Below, in pieces: positions 46,550 to 54,755 of a DNA stretch of 64,000 nt. Each line of letters opens with the position of its first letter. Positions within the stretch are counted from its first letter, which is position 1. The DNA is from WJMB01 sp964581465 (lineage in GTDB: Bacteria; RBG-13-66-14), in the NCBI GenBank assembly GCA_964581465.1, contig CAZOOP010000007.1, positions 1 through 64,000 of the forward strand, written 5' to 3'. Under the pieces are notes generated by a model. That model made no database searches. It was not told the DNA's origin and saw only the letters and a program-made list of their open reading frames with translations. The translations under genes and the position numbers were made by a program.

Positions 46550-48247
46550 CTACTCGCCGACCGGCGCTCTACGCAGCAGCTCGCGGGCGTGATCGGCGGC
46601 GCTGGGACCCCCGCCCAGCATCGCCGCCAGCTCGCCGATGCGACCGTTCTCGTCGAGGCGCTCGACACTGGTGAAGCTGCGGCCCTCGAGGGCGCTCTTG
46701 TCTACGCGGAAATGGGCGTCGGCCACGGCGGCGATCTGGGGCAGATGGGTGATGGCGATAACCTGGCGACGCCCGCCCAGCTCGGCCAGCAGCTCGGCGA
46801 CGACACCGGCGGCGTGACCGCCGATGCCGGAATCGATCTCGTCGAAGACCATCACCGGAACGCCGTAGCGTTCACCCATCACGCGTTTGACGGCCAGCAT
46901 CACCCGGGCGATCTCGCCGCCCGAGGCCACCTTGGTCAGTGGGCGTCGGGGCTCGCCGGGGTTGGCGCTGAGCAGCAACTCGACGACGTCGAGGCCGTTG
47001 ACGGCGGCCCGGGTCGGCCCGTCCTCGTAGACGCACCAGCCGTCGTCGCCGGGGCGGGGCTCAATTGCCACGGCGAAGGGCTCGCCGACGAAGCCGAGGC
47101 GTTCGAGGACGGCGTTGACCTCGGGAACCAGGCCGCGTACTGCGCGGCGGCGGGCGGCGGCCAGCTCGCCGGCCTTCTCCAGGTAGTCGTCGCGGGCGGC
47201 GTCCAGCTCGCGACGCTTCTCGTCGAGGGCGGCGCCGCGGTCCCGGTTGGCCGAGAGCTGCCCGGCCACCCAGTCGCCGTACTCGACGACGGTTGTCAGG
47301 TCCGGTCCGAACTTGCGCTTGAGGTGTTCGAGCTGGGCCAAACGCTGCTCGATCTCCTCGAGACGGCCCGGGTCGGCCTCCAGGGCTTCCAGGTAGTCGC
47401 GCAGCTTGTCGACGGAGCCCTCGAGGGTGAAGCGCAGCTCGGATACCTCGGCGGTCAGGGGCTGCTGGGTCTCGTCGAGGCGGCCCAACTCATCGAGCTC
47501 GCGGCGTCCCTGGTCCAAACGATCCAGGGCGCAGCCGTCGCCCTCGGCCAGTTCAACGAGGGCCGCCCGGGCGGACCGGGTCAGCTCGACCACGGCGCGC
47601 AAACGTTTACGCTCGGCGTGCAGCTCGTTCTCCTCGGCGGGGTCTATCTCGGCGGTGCGGATCTCCTCGAGTTCGTGCCCCCAGAGGTCGAGTTGCCGGC
47701 GGTCGGCCACGACGGCGCCCTCGAGCTCCTCCAGTTCACGCTCGAGATCGCGGACGCGACGGTGGGCGGCGGCCGTCGCCTCGAGTTCGTCCTCCAGGCC
47801 GCCGTAGGCGTCCAGTAGCTCCAGTTGAACCCGGCTCTTGAGCAGGGCCTGGTGCTCGTGTTGACCGTGGAGGTCGATCAGTTGGTCGCCCAGCTCGGCC
47901 AGGGTCGAGACGGGGACCACCGCGCCGTTGAGCCAGGCCCGGGAGCGTCCGCGGGCGGCGATGCGCCGGCGGACGATCAGCTCGGGGCTGGGCGATTCCA
48001 GACCCAGCCGTTCGGCCAGCTCCGGCGTCAGGTCGACGTCGGTGAAGACGGCGTTGATTTCGGCGGCCTTGGCCCCGGAGCGCACGGCGTCGGTATCGGC
48101 CCGCTCGCCCAGGACCAGGCCCAGAGCGCCGATGAGCACGCTCTTGCCGGCGCCGGTGGCCCCGGTGATCGTGTTCAGGCCGGGCTCGAACTCAAGCTCC
48201 AGCCCATCGATGGTCGCCAGATCGCTGACCGCCAGGTAGCTGAGCAT
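46550..48247 (-). CDS. recN: DNA repair ATPase RecN
   Basis: RecN is an SMC-like protein that tethers broken DNA ends in double-strand-break repair. The 565-aa protein has Walker A GATGAGKSVL (residues 30-39), a Q-loop region LIDLHGQHEHQALL, a central coiled coil (about 155-380), the signature VASGGEIARVMLAVK and Walker B MVFDEIDSGIGGHAA. It begins 7 bp after the nadK stop, with a GGGGGAGG site just before the ATG. The nadK-recN pairing is widespread. Confidence 0.94.
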   Translation of the reverse strand: MLSYLAVSDLATIDGLELEFEPGLNTITGATGAGKSVLIGALGLVLGERADTDAVRSGAKAAEINAVFTDVDLTPELAERLGLESPSPELIVRRRIAARGRSRAWLNGAVVPVSTLAELGDQLIDLHGQHEHQALLKSRVQLELLDAYGGLEDELEATAAAHRRVRDLERELEELEGAVVADRRQLDLWGHELEEIRTAEIDPAEENELHAERKRLRAVVELTRSARAALVELAEGDGCALDRLDQGRRELDELGRLDETQQPLTAEVSELRFTLEGSVDKLRDYLEALEADPGRLEEIEQRLAQLEHLKRKFGPDLTTVVEYGDWVAGQLSANRDRGAALDEKRRELDAARDDYLEKAGELAAARRRAVRGLVPEVNAVLERLGFVGEPFAVAIEPRPGDDGWCVYEDGPTRAAVNGLDVVELLLSANPGEPRRPLTKVASGGEIARVMLAVKRVMGERYGVPVMVFDEIDSGIGGHAAGVVAELLAELGGRRQVIAITHLPQIAAVADAHFRVDKSALEGRSFTSVERLDENGRIGELAAMLGGGPSAADHARELLRRAPVGE

Positions 48248-48254
48248 CCTCCCC

Positions 48255-49166
48255 CTACTGCCGGGGCGCCGCGGCCCAGTGGAGCTTGTCGCGCAGCACC
48301 TCGAAGAAGTCGGGACCGTTGAGGCTGACCAGGTTGATCATTCGTTCGCTGCGGTGGATGCGCACCCGGTCGTCGCAGCAGAGCCGCAGGCCGACTTGGC
48401 CGTCGATGACCAGCATCATTTCGTCGCTGGAGGCCGGGACCATCTCGACGACGTTGTCGGCCGGGTAGACCAGGGGGCGCAGGTTGAGGCTGTGCGGGCT
48501 GATCGGCGTCAGCACGAAGCCGGTGAACCAGGGGGCCAGCACCGGACCGCCGCAGGACAGCGAGTAGCCCGTCGAGCCCGTCGGGGTGGCGATGATCACG
48601 CCGTCGCCGAAGGCCGTACCCAGATACTCCTCGGCGATGAAGACGTCGACGCGGCTCATCGGATTGATCGGCGTGCGGTGCAGCACGACGTCGTTGAGTC
48701 CGCAGAGGGTGGTGACCCGGCCGTCGCCCAGGTGGATCTCGGCGGCGGCCACCATGCGCTGGTCCAGGCGGATCGGCGCCAGGCGGATCGCCTCGAGGGC
48801 GGCTTCCAGCTCGTCGGGGCCGATCTCGGCCAGGAAGCCCATGTTTCCCAGGTTGACGCCCAGCACGGGTATCGGGGCGAAATCCACGGCGTGGACCGTG
48901 GTCAGCAGGGTGCCGTCGCCGCCCAGACTGACCAGCATGTCACTGCCGGAAAGGCTTTCGTCGCGCACCCCGGCGCCGGGGAACTGACGCTCCAGCCGGT
49001 CCAGGGTTTCGGCGTTGTCCTCGGGGCTGCGGCGGACGACCTCGATGCCGTGCTCGTCGGCCCAGGCGCAGACACGATCGGCCAGCAGGGGCGCCCGCTT
49101 CTTGGTCGGATTGACCACCAGACCCAGGCGGCGTAGCTCGATGCGCTTGCGGGTTCTCTTCAACAT
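48255..49166 (-). CDS. nadK: NAD kinase
   Basis: NadK phosphorylates NAD to NADP. A 303-aa protein with VSLGGDGTLLTTVHAV (the GGDG loop, about residue 82), GVNLGNMGFLAEI, LNDVVLHR and IIATPTGSTGYSLSCGGP. GAGGGGAC ribosome site. Divergent from pta, with a possible TATAAA -10 near 49200 on the minus strand. Confidence 0.94.
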   Translation of the reverse strand: MLKRTRKRIELRRLGLVVNPTKKRAPLLADRVCAWADEHGIEVVRRSPEDNAETLDRLERQFPGAGVRDESLSGSDMLVSLGGDGTLLTTVHAVDFAPIPVLGVNLGNMGFLAEIGPDELEAALEAIRLAPIRLDQRMVAAAEIHLGDGRVTTLCGLNDVVLHRTPINPMSRVDVFIAEEYLGTAFGDGVIIATPTGSTGYSLSCGGPVLAPWFTGFVLTPISPHSLNLRPLVYPADNVVEMVPASSDEMMLVIDGQVGLRLCCDDRVRIHRSERMINLVSLNGPDFFEVLRDKLHWAAAPRQ

Positions 49167-49235
49167 GTCCCCTCATCGATGATGATACCGTCACCCAGTT
49201 TATAACGCCGGCGCGGCGGCGTAAAGCCCCCGTCG

Positions 49236-49265
49236 TTGACGACGCCCCGTCGGGGGGTTTAAGAT
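49236..49265 (+). promoter_or_regulatory. Promoter of pta
   Basis: TTGACG (49236-49241), 18-bp spacer and TAAGAT (49260-49265). The start is expected near 49272, with a leader of about 73 nt. Confidence 0.55.
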
Positions 49266-49344
49266 ATGCAGCGGTTTACCGTTCGCGGCCGGCGGACCGC
49301 CGGAATGACACCAAGGATAACACAGCGACAGCAAAGAGGGTTCA

Positions 49345-50340
49345 ATGCACATTCTTGAAAAAATCAAAAGAAACGCCCGGGAGAAAAACGCCCATCTCGT
49401 CCTGCCCGAGGGCGAGGATAAACGCATTGTCCGGGCTTACGCCGCAATCAAGGAGCGGGAGCTGGCCGGCCGGGTCACCCTGATCGGTTCCGAGGAGCGC
49501 ATCGGCGCCTTGGCTGCCGAGGCCGGCGTCGAGATCGAGGCCGGCGACGTCGTCGACCCCGAGCGCGACGAGCGGGTGGGCCTCTACGCCACCCGGGTCT
49601 ACGAGCGACGCAAACACAAGGGGATGACCCTGGAGCGGGCGGTGAAGATCGTCAAGGACCGCGTGGTCTTCGGCAACGCCATGCTGGCCGCCGGCGACGC
49701 CGACGCCTGCGTCTCCGGCTGTGACACCGCCACCGCCGAGGTCATCCGCGCCGCCCTGTGGACCATGGGGATGGCCGACGGAATGAAGCTGCTCTCTTCA
49801 TGCTTCTTAATGATCCATCCCGATGAGAAATTCGGCTCCGACGGGGTGATGCTCTTCGCCGACTGCGCGGTGATGCCCAATCCCGACGCCGAGCAACTGG
49901 CCTATATCGCCCTGGCCACCGCCCGCACCATGCGCAGCCTGCTGGGCCTCGATCCCGTGGTCGCCATGCTGAGCTTCTCCACCAAGGGCTCGGCCGACCA
50001 CCCCGATGTCGACAAGGTCAAGCAGGCCCTCGAAAAACTGCGCGAGCTTGATCCATCCCTCGCCGTCGACGGCGAGCTCCAGGCCGACGCCGCCCTGGTC
50101 CCGTCGGTGGGCCGTCGCAAAGCCCCGGAGTCCAAGGTGGCCGGTGGGGCCAACGTGTTGATCTTCCCGGACCTCGACGCCGGCAACATCGGCTACAAGC
50201 TGGTCCAACGCCTGGCCGGCGCCGAGGCCATCGGGCCGATCCTCCAGGGCGCCGCCCGGCCGATCAGCGACCTGTCCCGGGGCGCCGACGTAGAGGATAT
50301 CGTCAACACCGCCGCGATCACGCTCTGCCAACTGGACTAG
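49345..50340 (+). CDS. pta: Phosphate acetyltransferase
   Basis: Pta interconverts acetyl-CoA and acetyl phosphate, giving ATP with acetate kinase in fermentative growth. The 331-aa length is that of the short, single-domain form. Motifs: LVLPEGEDKRIVRAYAAIKE, DADACVSGCDTATAEVIRAA, MSSCFLM-like LSSCFLMIHPDEKFGSDGV, MLSFSTKGSADHPDVDKV, GGANVLIFPDLDAGNIGYKL. Acetate kinase is not nearby. AGAGGG site; own promoter and terminator. Confidence 0.94.
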   Translation: MHILEKIKRNAREKNAHLVLPEGEDKRIVRAYAAIKERELAGRVTLIGSEERIGALAAEAGVEIEAGDVVDPERDERVGLYATRVYERRKHKGMTLERAVKIVKDRVVFGNAMLAAGDADACVSGCDTATAEVIRAALWTMGMADGMKLLSSCFLMIHPDEKFGSDGVMLFADCAVMPNPDAEQLAYIALATARTMRSLLGLDPVVAMLSFSTKGSADHPDVDKVKQALEKLRELDPSLAVDGELQADAALVPSVGRRKAPESKVAGGANVLIFPDLDAGNIGYKLVQRLAGAEAIGPILQGAARPISDLSRGADVEDIVNTAAITLCQLD

Positions 50341-50362
50341 CTACATTCTCTTCCGGAGTATC

Positions 50363-50390
50363 GGGGGGGGCTTCGGTCACCCCCCTTTCT
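50363..50390 (+). terminator. Intrinsic terminator of pta
   Basis: GGGGGG paired with CCCCCC around CTTCGGTCA, followed by TTTCT. Confidence 0.75.
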
Positions 50391-50518
50391 ATATCCAGCG
50401 ACCCATGATACGGGGTGTCTACCGGCGGTGCGGCTCGTCACGCACACGCAGTTTTTCATGAGATTATCACGCATTGTTAGACAGTTATGAAAGCCGATGA
50501 GATTGTCAAGCGATACTT

Positions 50519-50682
50519 GGGATCACCAAAAGAAACCGAACCAGCATTTGCAACTTGGGAAAGTCGCATCATGAAGAGGCTTTGATAAAACTCGAAACAG
50601 GGCGTCAACTCTTGACGGCGGATAACTGTCACAAGCTCATAGGTAAGCAATAGACCGTTGTCGGCATTTTGTTGATGGATGG
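50519..50682 (-). repeat. Family B repeat, copy 4 (truncated)
   Basis: About 164 bp, reverse. Begins GGGATCACCAAAAG and shares AAACCGAACCAGCATTTGCAA and GGCGTCAACTCTTGACGGCG with copy 5. Cut short just before repeat A copy 5. Confidence 0.7.
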
Positions 50683-51007
50683 CCTTATGGAACGTGATCG
50701 GACCAAATCAGGCTGATTGGGAGCGTCTTGCCGGGCCGTTCTGCACTTACCAGAAATGCACCTTGTTGACCTTACAATCACATATCTTGCCCTTGTTACT
50801 TGTTATTACGACACTTAGGCGTCAGTGACAATCTGCTGTCAGGGCAGGGACAAGTACGCTGATATCTGTGTTTGCCAAGGAAGATATTCTTCTTAATTGC
50901 AATTTAAAAAAGTCCGTTTTGTGACAGCAATCCAATAACAAACACGTCAATTATCAACAGTGTACAATCACGACCAGGTCCGGACATGATATACGATCCC
51001 TTATGGA
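50683..51007 (+). repeat. Family A MITE-like repeat, copy 5, with 8-bp target duplication
   Basis: Element 50691-50999 (AACGTGATCGGACCAAATCA ... ATACGATC) lies between perfect direct repeats CCTTATGG at 50683-50690 and 51000-51007. It has split or joined family B sequence on both sides, so it inserted after them. Confidence 0.85.
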
Positions 51008-51341
51008 TTATCACTCGTTTTGGACCGGCGCTTCCAGCTAATAGATAGCCTTTCAACGCTTTATAGTTCATACCGCTGTCATTGCCATGCTATCGATTTA
51101 TGGCAATCAACCAGGCCGGGTTAGTGCGTGATGCGTTAAACCGGAGGCTGTTGTTCCCGCCCAAAGATTTTCCTACTGATAGTGAGCGATACGCCGGCAG
51201 CAGGCTATTGCTTTGTTTGAAAGCTGTATGAGCTGGGCGGCCTCACCTGCTGACTCAGCGCGTCGAGGACTTTTTCATAGCTCCCTTCCCAGATGACGCC
51301 ATCCAGGTTGCCAATGCTTGTCCGGTATTTGTGATGAACCC
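51005..51341 (+). repeat. Family B MITE-like repeat, copy 6
   Basis: About 337 bp from TGGATTATCACTCG to TTTGTGATGAACCC, with CCAGCTAATAGATAGCCTTTC in common with copies 1 and 2. The left end coincides with the target of repeat A copy 5. Confidence 0.78.
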
Positions 51342-51365
51342 TTCATTTATTAATAGCTTCCGCGA

Positions 51366-51530
51366 ACTTCAACTGGGATCAACAGCCTCCGGAATCCAGC
51401 AGCACGAAATGCAAGTCGACGTTTATTGTGGAAAACCACAGTAATGACAAAGGCTGCAAATGGACCTATAAAGCACTGTCTGACAATCTATTAATAATGT
51501 GTTCCCGCCCAAAAAACGAGTGTTTATCCC
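51366..51530 (-). repeat. Family B repeat, copy 8 (partial)
   Basis: Roughly 165 bp, reverse. GGGATCAACAGCCTCCGG and CCTATAAAGCACTGTCTGACA match the right part of copy 7. Confidence 0.6.
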
Positions 51531-51703
51531 AAGATGATGTTACAGCCCGTCCGGCTGCTTGCCTGCCGGCGGCACGGTTCTGTTCAACAAGGGCGGCGGT
51601 GAAGGCAACAGCAACCCAGCGGAGCGTCCGGCCTCGGGGCTGAATCGCCCCTCCCCTGCCTGATGCCGCCCCCGCTTGGATAGAACGGTTTTTGATTATA
51701 GTA

Positions 51704-51733
51704 AAACCCCTCGCAACCATCCGCGAGGGGTTT
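51704..51733 (-). terminator. Terminator of the 247-aa lipoprotein gene
   Basis: AAACCCCTCGC pairs with GCGAGGGGTTT around an 8-nt loop; on the minus strand it is followed by TTACT. Confidence 0.75.
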
Positions 51734-51757
51734 GTCTATTGCTGTCGCAAAAGGGGG

Positions 51758-52501
51758 CTAGAGTTCCTCGACGGTCACGTTGTCGAAGTGGCAGCCCGGC
51801 TGGCGAAAGCACATCAGGCCGATATAGCCGGAGTCCAGCTCTTCCCAGTCGCCGCCGTCCCATTCCAGAACCAGGTTGTCCAGGTCGCCGGCGTAGACCT
51901 GCACGTGGCTGTCGCGGACCTCGATGATCACCCGGAATGTCTCGCCGACGGTGTAGCCGTACTCCTCGTTGCGGTCCAGCCAGGTGTAGAGACCCGAGCT
52001 GCGCTGGTCCAGACGCCAGAAGGGACCGTCGTACTCGTCGGACTGCATGATGAAGACGCGGTAGTAAGAGCGGGAGGTTTGCAACAGGGCTTCCTCGTAA
52101 GTGGTGCGGAAGTAGATCCCGATGCCGTATGGATGCTCCGGTGTGACATCGACGGTGAGGCGGTAGTCGGTCCAGGTGGAATCGCCGGTGGTGATCAGGG
52201 TGCCCTCGTAGAGATAGGGCTCGGGCTCGTCTTCGCCGCCCCAGGCGTCGGCGTCCTGGTAGAGCCGACCGTTATCGATGTACCAGTTGCCGGAAGGCGA
52301 GTCGGGGTCGAGTTCGTCGTCGTGCTGGGTCCAGCCGTCGGGGAAGGCGCCGTCGGCGCCGCCGAAGGAATCGGAAAAGAGGACCTCGGGGCCGCTCTCA
52401 GTGGCGTTGTCGCACCCGCCCGAGAGCAAGGAAGCTAGGATAATGGCGGCCGCGGCTGTCAACGCGGCGATTCTGCGGCGGGAGCTTGGCATGGGTCGCA
52501 C
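51758..52501 (-). CDS. Lipoprotein with concanavalin-like (LamG/DUF1080-type) domain
   Basis: A 247-aa protein with a signal and lipobox (LLSGGC, Cys about residue 30). GTG 52501 and ATG 52492 are both possible starts. The mature part (VLFSDSFGGADGAFPDGWTQ, GNWYIDNGRLYQDADAWGG, YRLTVDVTPEHPYGIGIYFR, GYIGLMCFRQPGCHFDNVTV) is a jelly-roll of the kind found in DUF1080/LamG domains, which bind or cut carbohydrates. No catalytic residue can be assigned. Bounded by its own terminator, so monocistronic. Role probably at the cell surface. Confidence 0.7.
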   Translation of the reverse strand: MRPMPSSRRRIAALTAAAAIILASLLSGGCDNATESGPEVLFSDSFGGADGAFPDGWTQHDDELDPDSPSGNWYIDNGRLYQDADAWGGEDEPEPYLYEGTLITTGDSTWTDYRLTVDVTPEHPYGIGIYFRTTYEEALLQTSRSYYRVFIMQSDEYDGPFWRLDQRSSGLYTWLDRNEEYGYTVGETFRVIIEVRDSHVQVYAGDLDNLVLEWDGGDWEELDSGYIGLMCFRQPGCHFDNVTVEEL

Positions 52502-52935
52502 CGTCCTGGGGAGGGCTGGTGATTTCCGTTTTACGGAGCGTCGGCGTATCGGCGTGCTGCTTGCTCTACGTCACGAACGTGCCGGGCGTTCCGTGAGCGT
52601 TTCTTACGTGTTTGTCGCGCATTTCGTCCACATTCAAAAGGCTCAATGGAACCCGGGGCGTCTCGACGGCGTAAACCCACAATTCCCCCCGAAGGTTCGA
52701 GCCGAGTATACCAGCGGACGAGACGAGGGACAAGACAGCCCCATCCTGCGTATCAGCTTGAATCAAGCGCCTCAAGCTGCCATGTGTACACAGATGTCGA
52801 CAACCCCTGGACGGCCCGTAGTGCTTTATTGTGGACACCTGGAGGAGGGATGGGGAGTCTCCCAAAAGAGTGTGACGATTCTAACACCTTAGGAGGTGGT
52901 CATCTACGCATTTTGAGTGATAATTGTCACAGTTC
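52502..52935. other. Divergent intergenic region upstream of the sigma factor
   Basis: About 430 bp with no coding frame. It includes TGTGAC at about 52871 and GTCACA at about 52928, inverted hexamers 50 bp apart. They could be activator sites for the sigma-54-type promoter that follows, though this is speculative. Confidence 0.4.
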
Positions 52936-52951
52936 TGGCACGTATCTTGCA
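52936..52951 (+). promoter_or_regulatory. Sigma-54-type (-24/-12) promoter upstream of the sigma factor gene
   Basis: TGGCACGTATCTTGCA fits the consensus TGGCACG-N4-TTGCW at every fixed position. Its GC at -12 predicts a start near 52962, giving a leader of about 36 nt before ATG 52998. Confidence 0.8.
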
Positions 52952-52997
52952 GTAGAATACGGCGCCTCAACTACCACATCGCGGAGGTTTCAGGGGA

Positions 52998-53819
52998 ATG
53001 AAATACCGAGACTACGACGACAAAGGTCTGCGAACCTATTTGAACCAGGCCGGTAAACACCGGGTCCTTTCCCGCGAAGAGCTCATCGACCTCATCGAAG
53101 AGGCCGATAACTCCCGCGACGCGATCATCTCCAACAACCTGCGCCTGGTGATCTCCATCGCCAAGCGCTATATGGATCGCGGCCTGCCGTTGCAGGACCT
53201 GATCCAGGAGGGCAACATCGGCTTGATCCGAGCCGCCGAGGGCTACGATCCCGACAAGGGCACCTGCTTCAGCACCTACGCCACCTGGTGGATCCGCCAA
53301 GCCATCGAGCGCGCCATCGTCAACAAACGGCGCACGGTGCGCATACCCTTCGACAAGGACCGCCAGATCAAGAAGGTTTTGCGCGCCCGGGAGGAACTGA
53401 TCGCCGAGACGGGTGAGACCCCGGATTCCAAGCACATCGCCCACCGGATGCGCATCCCCGTTGAGAAGGTCGAAATGCTGCTGCGGCTGGCCTCGGGCAC
53501 CCTCTCCCTCGACAACACCTACGGCAACTACACCAACCCTTTGATGGACACCATCTCCGATGAGGAGCTGGTTTCCCCCGACGATATCTGGCACGAGTAT
53601 CTGCTCAAGACCGCCGTGCGCGAGGCGCTGGGCGACCTCAGCGACCGCGAGAAGAAGGTCCTGTTGATCCGCTTCGGCTTCCTCGACGGCGAGAAGCACT
53701 CCCTGGCTGACACCGGCGAGCGCCTGGGCTACTCCACCGAGACCATCCGCCAGGTGGAGCTGGCCGCCCTGCGCAAGCTGCGTCACAGCCACACCGAGCT
53801 GGCCGAGCTGCTCAACTGA
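52998..53819 (+). CDS. Sigma-70-family RNA polymerase sigma factor (group 2 type)
   Basis: A 273-aa primary-like sigma factor lacking region 1.1. Region 1.2 is near the N-terminus (RTYLNQAGKHRVLSREELI). Region 2 is complete (NNLRLVISIAKRYMDRGLPLQDLIQEGNIGLIRA, with -10 recognition FSTYATWWIRQAIERAI). Region 3 follows (PDSKHIAHRMRIPVEKVEML) and region 4 has a helix-turn-helix (LADTGERLGYSTETIRQVELAALRKLR). Its length is close to RpoS-like and SigB/C-type group 2 factors; which stimulus it serves is unknown. The promoter is of the sigma-54 type, so this factor appears to sit downstream in a sigma cascade. GGAGG lies upstream. Confidence 0.88.
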   Translation: MKYRDYDDKGLRTYLNQAGKHRVLSREELIDLIEEADNSRDAIISNNLRLVISIAKRYMDRGLPLQDLIQEGNIGLIRAAEGYDPDKGTCFSTYATWWIRQAIERAIVNKRRTVRIPFDKDRQIKKVLRAREELIAETGETPDSKHIAHRMRIPVEKVEMLLRLASGTLSLDNTYGNYTNPLMDTISDEELVSPDDIWHEYLLKTAVREALGDLSDREKKVLLIRFGFLDGEKHSLADTGERLGYSTETIRQVELAALRKLRHSHTELAELLN

Positions 53820-53854
53820 CGGCCCGCCGGGTCCTCCCGTGCATCTCCAGGCAA

Positions 53855-53885
53855 CCGACGGGCTCCATCTAGCGGAGCCCGTCGG
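53855..53885 (+). terminator. Terminator of the sigma factor gene
   Basis: A perfect 12-bp stem CCGACGGGCTCC/GGAGCCCGTCGG with a 7-nt loop, followed by ATTAT. Confidence 0.75.
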
Positions 53886-53992
53886 ATTATCCTGATTGGT
53901 CCGCCTCTTGATCGTCGAATAGAACCGGTGATCGACGGCTCCGCCCCGGTCCGAGACGAGGTGTGCAGGGAAATCGACAGGCGGTTGACTAA

Positions 53993-54514
53993 CTAGATGC
54001 CGGCGTCGTCGGGCGGAACGTTCTCCATGGCCCGCTCCAGGAGCTGATCGGTGGCGAAGATCGACGCGTTGAAGCGTAGGGCCAGGGCGGTGGCGTCGGA
54101 GGGACGACAGTCGATGGGCAGGCTCTGGTCGCCCTGGACCAGCTCCAGCCGGGCGTAGAAGGCCTCGTCGTGCAGATCGTCGATGATCACCCGCTCCAGC
54201 TCGCCGCCCAGCGCGAGAATGATGCGCACGAGCAGATCGTGGGTCAGGGGGCGGCCGAAATCAACATCTTCGAGGGCGATGGCGATCGAGACGGCCTCGG
54301 CCGAGCCAATACCCATCACCAGGTAGCGGGTCCCCTCGGTCTCCTCGAAGACCAGGGTGTAGTCCCCGGCGTCGGGATCCTGCCAGACGCCCGCGACCGT
54401 GACGGCGCGCAGGTCCTCTTCCTGGTACTCGGCGGCGCTCGCTGGGAGTGTGAGGGTTGCGAGGACGGTCAGGATCACCGATCCCGTCGTAAGGCTCTTG
54501 AAGTATCCGCTCAA
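53993..54514 (-). CDS. Exported DUF151 / bifunctional-nuclease-family protein
   Basis: A 173-aa protein. TTG 54514 has GAGGTG about seven bases upstream. Unusually for this mainly cytosolic family it starts with a signal-like segment (VILTVLATLTLPASAAEY). The DUF151 core is intact: ESAEAVSIA-like SAEAVSIAIALEDVDFGRPLTHDLL, and IDCRPSDATALALRFNASIF. The fold was first described in a plant bifunctional nuclease; in bacteria the role is unclear. An exported version may have a different job. Convergent with the sigma factor gene. Confidence 0.82.
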   Translation of the reverse strand: MSGYFKSLTTGSVILTVLATLTLPASAAEYQEEDLRAVTVAGVWQDPDAGDYTLVFEETEGTRYLVMGIGSAEAVSIAIALEDVDFGRPLTHDLLVRIILALGGELERVIIDDLHDEAFYARLELVQGDQSLPIDCRPSDATALALRFNASIFATDQLLERAMENVPPDDAGI

Positions 54515-54694
54515 ACCTGGTCACCTCGCCTGGGTTGGAGTGAATTCGGATCCCGCCAAGGGGATTCGCCGGACCGCCGGGAAGAAGCGTAATCCGACGG
54601 TTGGGCGGCGGGAAGGTTGGTCTCTGCCCGGGCATCTTCACACGGTCATCTTAGCCCAATTAACGGCGCCGGGCAAACCCCCACGGTAAAAGCG

Positions 54695-54723
54695 TTGTCA
54701 ATTAAAGCGAAAAGACTTACACT
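54695..54723 (+). promoter_or_regulatory. Promoter of the alpha/beta hydrolase gene
   Basis: TTGTCA (54695-54700), 17-bp spacer, TACACT (54718-54723). About 32 bp from ATG 54756. Confidence 0.75.
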
Positions 54724-54755
54724 AAACTTGGCTGCATTCCGGGGAGGGCTGTCAG

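Larger units (their letters stand above)
50341..51757. other. 1.4-kb gene-free island of nested repeats
   Basis: After the pta terminator it is a mosaic of repeat copies: B4 (50519-50682), A5 (50691-50999), B6 (51005-51341) and B8 (51366-51530). A terminator for the minus-strand lipoprotein lies at 51704-51733. No coding frame is evident. Confidence 0.65.
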
